64,000 nucleotides of DNA from Diatrype stigma (taxonomy: Eukaryota; Ascomycota; Sordariomycetes; Xylariales; Diatrypaceae): NCBI GenBank assembly GCA_022225965.2, contig JAKJXP020000076.1:62001-126000 (forward strand). Direction: 5' to 3'. Made by a program: the position numbers and the translations under genes. This document shows positions 55,364 through 64,000 of this stretch, one piece after another. Each line of letters opens with the position of its first letter. Position 1 is the first letter of the stretch. The notes below the pieces were generated by a model. That model ran no database searches and was not told where the DNA came from. It worked only from the letters and a program-made list of their open reading frames with translations.

Positions 55364-58300
55364 TCACAGAGCCCACTCATTCTTATTGTCCTCAGGCCCG
55401 ATGAAGGGTTCGTCGATACGCTTGATGGCGTAATCGCTACACAGGATACTGGAATCACGAGACCGTTAGCATACTCGAACGATGACATCTACAAGAAAAA
55501 GAGGGAAGTGGGGGCATAGGGGAAGAAAGCCAGACAGCGAGCCAGAAAAAGAAAAAAAATGAGAAAAAGCCGGAAGAAGAAACAACGTACCAAGACCCCG
55601 CAACCAGCGCATCCAGCTCCCTAACCACCTCCTCCTTCCTCTCCCCCTCCACCAGCCCCCTCGAGATCAAGACCTGGCAGTCGCGAATCCTTCTCGCGCG
55701 CGCCGGCCCGGCCGCCTCCAGGACCCTGCGGCCGAGGCAGTCGCTGTGGAAGGCGTGCTGGCAGGTGGGGAAGACGAAGAACTGGCGGCTGAGCAAGGGG
55801 AGGCGGCAGTCGAAGCAGCGCTCGCCGGGCTGGACGACGGCGTACCGGCGGGCGAGCCGGCGCACGTCGCGGCGGATGTGGCGGGCCGTCGCCGCGCTCT
55901 CGTCCATGTCGCGCCGCAGGGTCTCGATCGAGCGCGAGTACCCCTCCAGCTGCGCGCACACGTCCTCGCGGAAGTCGTCGATGACGGCGAAGTCGGGAAA
56001 AAACGGGATCAGGTCCTCGATCCGGAGCAGGTCCGGGTCCGCGCACCGCCGCAGGAACGCCACCGCCCCGCGGATCGACCGGTCCGGCGCGCTCTTGCTG
56101 CCGTCGGGGGACTTCGTGTCCGTGAGCTGCTGCTGGGGCGAGATGACCTGCCGCGCGACCTTGAGCCAGAGCTTCTTCCGGAGGGGCCGGTTGGATGGGC
56201 CTGGCGGCCGGTCCGCGATTAGGGACGCGAGCTCCACCTCGCCGTGCGAGAGCGCCAGGTCTACCGCCTGCGGGTACTGGCCCATGCTCGTGTATATGTG
56301 CACGCACGACAGGGTGCGCTTGTGCTGGATGCACAGGCGCAGCGCGAAGTCCGGGTCGTAGTGCGGCTCGTCGCCCTGAGACTCGAGGTACGAGAGCAGG
56401 GCCGACTCGTCCTTGGACGGGTGCGCGGCGTACATCGAGACCAAGGTGTTGTGGACGGCCGCGTCGGTCGACTGGATCTGGTTGATGAGGTACTGGAGGT
56501 AGCGGACGGCCTGGTTCTGGGGCAGGGGTCCGGTGTACGTCCGGTTGTAGTCTAGTAGTGCCGGGATGATCTTGCGGGGCTCGAGCTTCGGGTGCCGCAT
56601 CATGATCTCCACCAGCTCCCGTCCGACATGCGTCATTAGCACGCTGCTGTACCGGTAGAAGACTTCCGGATCCGTCTGCTTCTTAAGCACATCCAAGGTT
56701 TCTCTCCACCGCTCCCGCTGGACCCAGTAAGAGAGGACGTAATTATAGTCGTTCACTGCGTTTGCATAGAACAACAGCTCATCTTCCCGAGCATGGCTGC
56801 TGATAACATCATACGTAGTCTTTCGATCTAGATCTGACTTATGCTTGTTCACGAAATCCCGATATTCGTCTCGAACTGCTTGGAGTTGATTCCGCGACTG
56901 CTTTGAGCTTAAGTTTTCGACCAAGTCTGCCTCGGTCGTGATGGTATCCTCGAGGGTGTTGAGCTTGGCCATGAAAACCTCAATCAGCCAAGTTGCTATC
57001 ATCATCCTCTGCATTATCGAGGCCTTCTTGTAAGTAGTAAGTTTCGTGAGGAGGTACTTTCTCAGGGCGTCGTCCTGGCCGTTATCAATAAAGGTAAGAG
57101 CAACATCTTCAAACTGTTTGCTGCTTCTGCCGTAGACGCCCGCAGCCTCGACAAATAGGCCCTTCTCGGCAAGGTGGTCACCGGAAGCAATTGCTACGGC
57201 ATCTTTCTGAGACAGAGTATGGGCATATTTCAGCGCTACGTCGAACTGTCTCCGTTCCAACATGATCCTCCATATGTCTCTATCTTCGTCTCGGACGACG
57301 ATCTCGAAGATCTTCTGGGCGGTAAAGAGCCAGAAGGTATTCTTCTGTTGGTCCACGTATAATCCCAAGGCTTTATCGCCCTGGTCTAGTGCGCTTTGTG
57401 AGAATACAGGCGCCCCCGTCAGCCGGTTAACTGCCACAATGCGATCGCCGATTAAGCCGATGATATGCCATTGCGTCAACGCAATCGCGTCTATAAACTC
57501 TGATGTCGATTTCCTTCGACCTGGGGAGTCCACGGATACTACCTGAGGCCGTGGGAGCAATTTGGATTCGGCAAATACCTTATTGCCTAGCTCGTTCGTA
57601 GTGGGGATCGTGGAGAGCTTTCCGTGGTAGATACCATGTGAAGATAGCCAGGCAAAAGCCCGATCCGGAAGCACATCCTCGTGCGCGTGGGCGGCGCTGT
57701 CCGGGGGGTCTGGCGAGATGGCCAGAGCTGAAGGGGCCACAGCCGAACCTCGTGCCAACTCGTGAATGACAGGCTGCTCGCCATCGAACAGCCTTGTGTA
57801 TATCGAGCCGCTCCCCTCATGGCCGACCCGTCCAACCTTCCCGACAAGATGAAACATCCGGTTCTGGGTTGTTATGACCACTCGTCTGATATCTGTCTTG
57901 CCGGCCATGTTGTCGACCCATAGCCCTGTGATGGGTCCATCGGGAAGCTTGTGTAGCGACTTCAGGTACTTTTCCTCCTTCCTGTAGAACTCATTTGACG
58001 TTTCGATGAACGTCTCGTATATGTTGCCATCAGACGCACCGATCAGGATCTCGCGGGTGGTGGCGGTCGGCAGCGACGGGTTCCAGGCTATGGATTCGAT
58101 GGGCACGCCACGTAACCTGCTCAAAGGTCGCGGATGGCGGGACTGGGTGTGCAGGTAGTAGTTCTCGCCCAGCGAGGTACAGACGAGCAGATGCGAGGCG
58201 GTGGGATCGAGGAACATGCGGCGGATGACGCCTACCTCGGAGACCCTCTTGGGCAGGTCGATATCGTCGATATCCTCGGGCCGGTTGAGATCGATGCGCA

Positions 58301-58472
58301 ATATGCGGCCGTTGGAGAGGGCAAGGACCAGGACATTGTTGGCGACCTGGGCGGCTACGAAGTCGGCGGCGATGGAGAACTGAAGCTGGACGCTCTCGAC
58401 GTTGAAGATGGGCAAGCTAGCGTCGGCCAGCTCATCGGCGGCGTTGAAGCCGCTGGTTCCATTGAGAGCCAT
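55364..58472 (-). CDS. vps18: Vps18/Pep3, class C core subunit of HOPS and CORVET
   Basis: Tethering subunit at vacuolar and endosomal membranes that works with Vps11, Vps16 and Vps33. Exon 1 is 58472-55591, followed by a 142-bp intron and exon 2, 55448-55364; total 988 residues. The N-terminal part is the Pep3/Vps18 beta-propeller region (for example LQFSIAADFVAAQVANN and NGRILRIDL). It is followed by helical clathrin-heavy-chain-like repeats that include VSMYAAHPSKDESALLSYLE. A C-terminal RING begins at Cys886/Cys889 (CFDCRLPLL), passes through CQHAFHSDCL, and is completed only by exon 2 with Cys961/Cys964 (CILCSD). The ending ADYAIKRIDEPF-like segment and a final Trp are typical of Vps18. 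A GATGTCGTT array lies in the leader or promoter just upstream. Confidence 0.95.
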
Positions 58473-58524
58473 TTCATATCCTGGTCATACTGGGGAGAAG
58501 GCTTCGAAACATTTGCCTTGACAC

Positions 58525-58556
58525 ACTCGCTCGCTCGCTCGCTCGCTCGCTCGCTC
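58525..58556. repeat. CTCG tetranucleotide repeat in VPS18 leader/promoter
   Basis: About eight CTCG units, 50-85 bases upstream of the VPS18 ATG on its coding strand. Confidence 0.9.
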
Positions 58557-58592
58557 AACCGGTCGAGGTCAAATAGTCGAGGTCAAATAATC

Positions 58593-58649
58593 GATGTCGT
58601 TGATGTCGTTGATGTCGTTGATGTCGTTGATGTCGTTGATGTCGTTGAT
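58593..58649. repeat. GATGTCGTT 9-bp tandem array upstream of VPS18
   Basis: Six perfect 9-bp units, preceded by two copies of AGTCGAGGTCAAAT-like sequence, 120-180 bases upstream of the VPS18 start codon. Confidence 0.92.
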
Positions 58650-59515
58650 CTGCAGGCAGGCGGTTGTGGCAGGCAGGCGGTTGGCAGGTAGGCAGGCACT
58701 TTGGAGCTGTCAACGGCACATGCAGCTGTAGCATGGAGTAGGTGTAGCTGGAGGTCGGTAACTGTACGGACGGTCGGTACCTGACGACATTGGCATTTAG
58801 GTAGTGTGGGGCCGAGCGGGTAGCCTAACTACCAGATATTCATTTAAGTCTACTTATGCAACTACTGCAACCCCCTTGCTTCTGTCGCGGTCGTCTCACG
58901 GCTACTTCTTTCTTGCAGTTTCTATTTTATTTTTATTTCTATTTTTTGGGGGTTACATGCTGAACTCTATCTAGATAGTACAGTCTCTTTCTTGTATCCT
59001 TCCCCCGCCCCAACTTGTTTGGTTCGAATCTATAATACCTTCATGCGATGTCATCTACTTCGTGCAGTCTCTAAACCCTAGCACCCGGATGCCAGTTACT
59101 ACCAGACACCAATAACTCTCAAATAAATGGGCAACCGCCATTATATTGAAGTTCCCCGTAAGTTCCTCTCGGGTGTATATAGGTATAGATGCGCGCCCCC
59201 AATGCACCGTAACATATCGACCTTAAAACCGACCCCTGAGGGTATATTGATATACACGAAAAGGCAAGCCTTTCCCCTCCCCGTCTTTGACGCCGGGTTT
59301 CCCCCTTTCCGAATAAAATGCGTCTCCTCCCGCTTAGCCAAGTATGCACAGTGGTATAAACCCGTAGCAGATTCTGCCTCAAGTCGTTCATCCAGGTAGA
59401 ACGGTGTGGCCCGTGATGAGCCCGGTATAACTCCCCATCGCCCCTAATAATAGTATTAAACACTAGTTGTTAGATTTTTGAAACTCCGTCGTAATGATCC
59501 GTTCTTCGCCGTCTC

Positions 59516-61380
59516 TCATGAACTGTGCTCGTTTGTTGCACTGTTCTCGGCTGATGTGAGGGCTTCTATGACTATCGGGTTTGATGTCGTAGAGTCCTGA
59601 TCCTGTGGTGTGTCTGCCTCGACGCCGTTCGTGGTCTGGGCATCTAGTTCTTGGGGGTGATTAGATGATGTTTGCAGTTCATCCCCGTTATGGCTCGGCT
59701 GGTCTCCCCTTCCACTGACTACATCAGAGCAGCTGAGTGCGTATGAACTATCATGTGGCGATGGGGCATGCAGTGGGCTAGCCATAGCCGATGTGTTGGC
59801 TTCAAGATGACTTGCTGACCGCTCAATCGAAACGTATCCGCTCTCGGCATCGGTGACGGATTCATCATCAGGATAGTCCGCCGTGTCCCCGGCCACAGAG
59901 CTCGTCTCGCTAGCCGGTATCGTCGACCAGTGCGCGTAGTCTCCCGGCTTCCTACCCTTCAGGATCCGAATCTTCATCACGAAGTCTTTCCCCTTTTTGG
60001 AACTTCGCGCTAGCCTCAACATCTCCTGACCAATCTGCCAACAACCGCGTCGGACGTCTTCGGGATCCCAACCCTTGTACTTCGTGAGCAGCCTGATGCC
60101 GTTCGCCTCGAGAGCTTCTAGGACCGTCACAAGCCAAAGCTTGCCTAGCTCGCCATCCTCGGTCTTGAAGGGGATGGCATGCTCAGTACACTGGACATCG
60201 GTATATCCAAGGTTCACCAGCATTCGCGGCTCGAGATGCTCCATATTCCGTGGCCGTCCAGACATGATGCTGGCTTCACGAAAATCTCGGTCGAGTTTAA
60301 GAATGATAGAATCGGGATCAAAGAACGAGTAGAACTGTCCTTCGCCTCTATGATCGTGGAAATCAAGTATTTCAATCCATCCACCGGGTTTCAAGCTGGT
60401 AAAGGCAGATTGGTATATGTAATTCCAATCCTTGAAAGCGCCGGCCATGGCGCGGAAATGAATCAGGTCGTAGTAATCTGCGGGTCGGTGCCACTCCAGC
60501 TCGGCATCGTCTATCTCCCAATTGCAGTTAATCGGAGCCTCCCGCGCAAAAATATTCGAGATGTCGGTTCCCACAACATCGCAGTCAGGATACCTGCTGG
60601 CCATTCCCATAGCCCAATCGCCCACGCCAGTTCCGATGTCGAGTATATGGGTGGGGTCCTCCAAGCGGACACTGGTCAAGTTCCCATCGAAAGTCCGTAG
60701 GAAGACTTGGTGCTGTAAATGTAGCCGGATTTGTTCGTCATCGTCATTTGGCATGAAATAGGAACCGCAGTAGCGTCTACCATTTTCGTAGTAATATGGG
60801 AGGTCGAGTGGATTAAGCGACCGTGTTGAACCTCTGGGCAACGTTAGAATCCAGCCTACCGCACTGCCCCAGAAATTCTATTGAGATATACTAGACCAAC
60901 TCACATCGTCGCATTGTCAGCTTGTATGACTTCCGTTTGATAAGCCTCTGGAACTGATGGGTATCGACTCGTAGCATAGACGGAAGCGGAAGCGGAATCG
61001 ACGTGTGCAACGTCGAGATTGATATCTGGCTCGCCGAGCGAGTCATCGTCGTCGACATCGGCGCCTAGTACGAGGCTGGCATCTGCCGTGCTTAGATAGT
61101 CGCTTGCTATGTCGGTAGAGAGGTCTCTATCCAATGACGGCAAGGACTCGGGGGCGGCGTGGTCCAAAGCGTGGATAGGCAGCTCGCTATGATCGCTGGG
61201 GGTAGTACTGTCGGCATACTGAGACAAGTCGGTCGAAGGTGGACTTTGTGAAGGCATGCTGCTCTCGCTGTTGCTGTTTCTATCGCTGCCACTGCTGCTT
61301 GTTGTCGATATCGTCGTAGCTGGGGGTACCGCTGATATCCTTGCCCTCCCAATCTTCCTCAATCTCTTCCTCTTGCCCAT
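59516..61380 (-). CDS. LaeA-like SAM-dependent methyltransferase
   Basis: Family members are class I methyltransferases of filamentous fungi; LaeA itself is a nuclear regulator of secondary metabolism and development, but most paralogues are uncharacterised. Two exons, 61380-60905 and 60833-59516, with a 71-bp intron having a CTAAC branch site, give 597 residues. Residues 1-158 are Ser-rich and acidic with a basic start (MGKRKRLRKIGRAR). After the splice comes YYYENGRRYCGSYFMPNDDD, the family's characteristic entry. SAM motif I (ILDIGTGVGDWA) follows at about 222, with DVVGTDIS. Later motifs are FRAMAGAFKDW and LKPGGWIEILDFH. The last 120 residues are a Ser/Asp/Glu/Thr-rich tail with no recognised domain. 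No biosynthetic genes surround it, so a global or unlinked role is more likely than a cluster-specific one. Confidence 0.88.
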
Positions 61381-63220
61381 ACCCAGCCGGGGCCCAGCAA
61401 GCAGGTGTGCGCCGCCTATAAATCCGGATTGAACAAGCTTGGACTCCGATTAGATATCATAACGGTGTGTGCGAGTTGATATATAAAGACTGTCGTGACT
61501 GAGCTGTACACTTCGCACTTCACGCGACCAGTGGCATGCGAAGACCCCGCCCAGTAAGCGAAGGTCTTTGGTCTTGGGTGAGGAGGGTGTACGTGCAGCT
61601 GCAGCAGATGCCGATGCAGGTGCAGATGCAGAGGCAGATGCAGAGGCAGATGTGGTTACTGTTGCCGTCACCGTCACCGTCACCGTTACAGTTGCAGTTG
61701 CAGTTGCAGTGGCAGTGGCAGTGGCAGCGTCGATTAAGTGGCGTGGCGGTGGCTGTCAGATATCAGATTGGGTATATCAGAACCGGAGGGCTGGATCTCG
61801 CCAGGCTCTAGGCTGGTATGTAGTTATTACTACTGGTACCTAAGGCAGGGAAGGTAGGTACTATGTAGGTTTATTACTACTAAATGCCTAGTAACGCTCC
61901 AATTTCGATGAAACCTCAGCGCTGCTGGGCGGTATTCTGCTGGACAGGTACCAAGCAGCTAAGCCTTAACTTATTGGTCTCCGTATGTCACCGACCTATG
62001 GAAAGTTGAAAAACACACAATAGAAGGAAAGCAGCAGGACGAGCAAAGGGAACACAAAGGACCTTATTACAGGAAGACAGACAAGAGAAGACAGACGAGA
62101 GTCGTCCAGTGATCTTCTGCTACGAAAACCTGAGTCAACAACCCTGGAGTCTCATTAGGCAAGTAGAACATTTGGAACCTTGCAGCTCTTGGAACCCTGG
62201 ACTTTCGCGGATTTTCAGCTCTGGGGTCCAAGGCTTCCACTTGGCTTCCAAAGCTCCAGCTCCACCTGAACTAGGACACCTGTAAAGCCTAGCTGCCTAG
62301 CTAATTAGTGCTCTGCATAACTAGTACCTAGTACGGTTCCTGACACTGTAACTATTACCTATGCGGACTTAGCGCTATGGAATTAACCAACTGACTGGGA
62401 AAAGGAGAATGCCCCACGGCTCTTTGCCGCTCGGACACACTATCCCCATAGGCCGACCTCACGCTACTCGGGCATAAATACATACATACATACCTACATA
62501 CAAGTAAAGGTACTTCGTACAAGCCGAAGCTTAAAGCTTCTCGTCTTATCAGAGCCCAGTTTACCTATAGCAGAATACCGACAAACAGGCCGGCAGCGCG
62601 GTTAAGACTCGATTCGTCGCACTCGGGAACCCGAAGGAGTGGAAAATGTGGAGGATTTCCCTGTTCCATCATCCATGGACCATAGCATCCATCATACCTC
62701 CCTAGGATCATACCTACCGTAGCATAGCACGAGCCCGGGGAGGTCCAGGATCCCTGGTTCCACCGCTCGAAACCGTAGGCTCGGATCCAAGCCGCCACAT
62801 TCCTTGTCGTATGCACACGTGTCGATTGGCATGAGGTTGTCCGGGTCGAGGGTCTCGTTTCTTCATGCAGATCGTGCGTGTGCGCTTCAGGCGTGTGCCA
62901 CGACGAGTGCATGCATGTTCGTCCACTACGTAGTAGAAAAGCAAGAAAAGTTCTGCAGGATCAGCTTGGCAGCCTGCGGTAGGCACTTCCAAGCAGGGAT
63001 TCTACTACTACATGACTCGAGGCAGCTTAGGTATGTATGTATCCAAATAGTCCACCTAGGGGCGCAAGAGACATGAAGGCATCATCATTATAGCGCATAT
63101 ATAGGGCATGATAATCTAGACCGGCAATGTAGGCTCTGGTCACGTCGGGCTTGCGAATATCCTCACTACCTCTCGTTGCCTACGCCTACCGACATCAGAG
63201 TGTAAAGGGATGTGCTGTTC
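61381..63220. other. LaeA-like promoter region and spacer
   Basis: About 1.8 kb. A hexamer-rich repeat region (61610-61728) lies 230-350 bases upstream of the methyltransferase start. Further right are TAGGTA/CATACATA runs (61850-61870, 62476-62502). I see no gene. Confidence 0.55.
61610..61728. repeat. Array of related hexamer repeats
   Basis: Successive blocks of GCAGAT/GCAGAG, CGTCAC, GTTGCA and GTGGCA units, all with a 6-bp period, in the promoter region of the LaeA-like gene. Confidence 0.85.
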
Positions 63221-64000
63221 CTAGCGCCTGGCACCGAATTTCTTGCGCAGTTCTATAGCCCCTTTTCCTCTTGACATCCGCTGGCGTGCTCTGGACGAGT
63301 CCACCTTCGCCGGGATGACGAAGTCGGAGTATTGTTCCTGGGACACGGCGAAAGGCAGCTCGGAGCCGTATACGACGAGCAGCACCTTGAGGCGAGTCGA
63401 CGACATCTGGCGTTCGGCGAGCCTCTGGAAGAACGCGAGGAAGTTGGTCAATATGGGGAACCCGCCGGACGGGGCGAGGTCCCGGTTCACCAGCTCCAGG
63501 TCGAGGATGAGGTAGACCGGCTTGTGGTGGTGGAACTCGGACAGGACCCGCTCGAGCACCTGGAACCACTCAGCTTCGGAGTAGTTGCTGTGGAAAGGGG
63601 CGCAGCTGAGCGACATCGTCACTTCGGTCTGCTGCCGCTGCGTGAGCTGCAACGCCTGCCGCACGACGTACTTGATGAGGTCGATGCACGAAATGTTCGG
63701 AGACGATAAGCAGTCCTGCGGGAGCTTCAGGGCATGGATGACCGGGGTATCCGAGTCGGAAAATTGCTGGATGACGTCGACACAGAAGTGTCTCAGAGCC
63801 TGGCGGGATCGAAATTGTCCTTTCACGATGGCTATGTCGGAGTTCTGGGATGTGTCCAAGTTGCGCAGCTTTGGCGAGTTCCAGAATTGGGGTGATAAGT
63901 AGGCTGTAGAGCCTGCCACGGTCCGAGATGCTCTCCGTTTGGCGGCCTGAAGGTGCTGCAGCACCTTCATGGGATCCGCTATCGTGTGATCCGAAATGGC
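63221..64000 (-). CDS. Unrecognised fungal protein, C-terminal part only (runs off the window)
   Basis: The frame is open from the right edge of the window to a TAG at 63221-63223, so at least 259 residues are present and the start lies outside. The first in-window Met is at 63970, but the frame continues upstream without a stop. The sequence shows alternating helices and hydrophobic strands: VYLILDLELVNRD, LKVLLVVYGSELPF and VTMSLSCAPF. This resembles the P-loop/STAND-like or related helical region of large lineage-specific fungal proteins, where a strand ending in Asp follows a sensor helix. The end is basic (RARQRMSRGKGAIELRKKFGARR). I cannot name a family with confidence. A P-loop motif, if present, would be upstream and outside the window. 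Confidence 0.6.
   Translation of the reverse strand, partial: AISDHTIADPMKVLQHLQAAKRRASRTVAGSTAYLSPQFWNSPKLRNLDTSQNSDIAIVKGQFRSRQALRHFCVDVIQQFSDSDTPVIHALKLPQDCLSSPNISCIDLIKYVVRQALQLTQRQQTEVTMSLSCAPFHSNYSEAEWFQVLERVLSEFHHHKPVYLILDLELVNRDLAPSGGFPILTNFLAFFQRLAERQMSSTRLKVLLVVYGSELPFAVSQEQYSDFVIPAKVDSSRARQRMSRGKGAIELRKKFGARR

Larger units (their letters stand above)
58473..59515. other. VPS18 promoter region and spacer
   Basis: About 1 kb. The 200 bases next to the VPS18 start are packed with short tandem repeats (CTCG units, GATGTCGTT units, GCAGGCAG units). The remainder holds CT-rich DNA and a chance 90-codon frame at 59127-59399. No gene is supported. Confidence 0.55.

Noticed and set aside
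55621..56361. Open frames on both strands within the VPS18 region
   Set aside because: They overlap the GC-rich 3' part of the recognised VPS18 exon and are Ala/Arg/Gly/Pro-rich shadows.
59127..59399. Plus-strand 90-codon frame starting with ATG
   Set aside because: It lies in the spacer with an overlapping antisense frame of 114 codons, and has no family resemblance or clear splice partners.
59516..64000. Secondary-metabolite gene cluster around the LaeA-like gene
   Set aside because: No polyketide synthase, peptide synthetase, terpene cyclase, P450 or transporter gene is visible; neighbours are VPS18 and one unrecognised partial gene.

Overview
The window looks like a chromosomal segment of a filamentous ascomycete (Pezizomycotina, most likely Sordariomycetes). 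The evidence is protein-coding genes with short GT-AG introns and CTAAC-like branch sites, gene families typical of such fungi (LaeA-like methyltransferase, DUF3632-like, F-box-like, secreted M28 aminopeptidase), and an AT-rich block at the left end whose dinucleotide pattern (CpA/TpG depleted, CpG kept, TpA in excess) is the signature of repeat-induced point mutation (RIP). Species cannot be named from the sequence alone.

Layout. 1-2160: RIP-degraded repeat relic. 2884-6112 (-): large Ser/Thr-rich membrane-anchored surface protein in four exons. 8802-13570 (+): PDS5 cohesin regulator. 15722-17914 (+): secreted M28 leucine aminopeptidase with five mostly long introns, followed by a composite tRNA-like element (18141-18384). 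19041-20324 (-): mRNA guanylyltransferase. 20325-26950: about 6.6 kb without a gene. 26951-30535 (+): RRM + Pumilio protein of the Jsn1/Puf2 type. 30536-34743: about 4.2 kb without a gene. 34744-39456 (-): double-PHD protein of the Rco1 type. 41763-43363 (-): EBP1/PA2G4-like M24-fold protein. 45448-47824 (-): SNF5. 48871-49330 (-): possible gene remnant. 49771-50634 (+): DUF3632-like protein. 51428-52338 (+): nucleoside hydrolase broken by an internal deletion. 53062-54354 (-): F-box-like protein. 55364-58472 (-): VPS18. 59516-61380 (-): LaeA-like methyltransferase. 63221-64000 (-): 3' part of an unrecognised gene that runs off the window.

Most recognised genes are core eukaryotic functions: cohesion (PDS5), mRNA capping, mRNA regulation (Jsn1/Puf2 type), histone deacetylation (Rco1 type), nucleosome remodelling (SNF5), ribosome/translation-associated EBP1, and vacuolar tethering (VPS18). 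They are not arranged as a cluster; each has its own promoter. The accessory part lies mainly at 47.8-54.4 kb (DUF3632-like, broken nucleoside hydrolase, F-box-like, gene remnant, tandem duplication) and at the two ends. I found no convincing previously undescribed multi-gene system. The most notable items are the doubly anchored mucin-like surface protein, the composite tRNA-like element, the broken nucleoside hydrolase, the RIP block, and a TACCTA/TAGGTA word family that is conspicuous in the spacers and that I did not notice in exons. All exon boundaries were worked out by hand from reading frame, splice signals and family resemblance; none is backed by transcript data.
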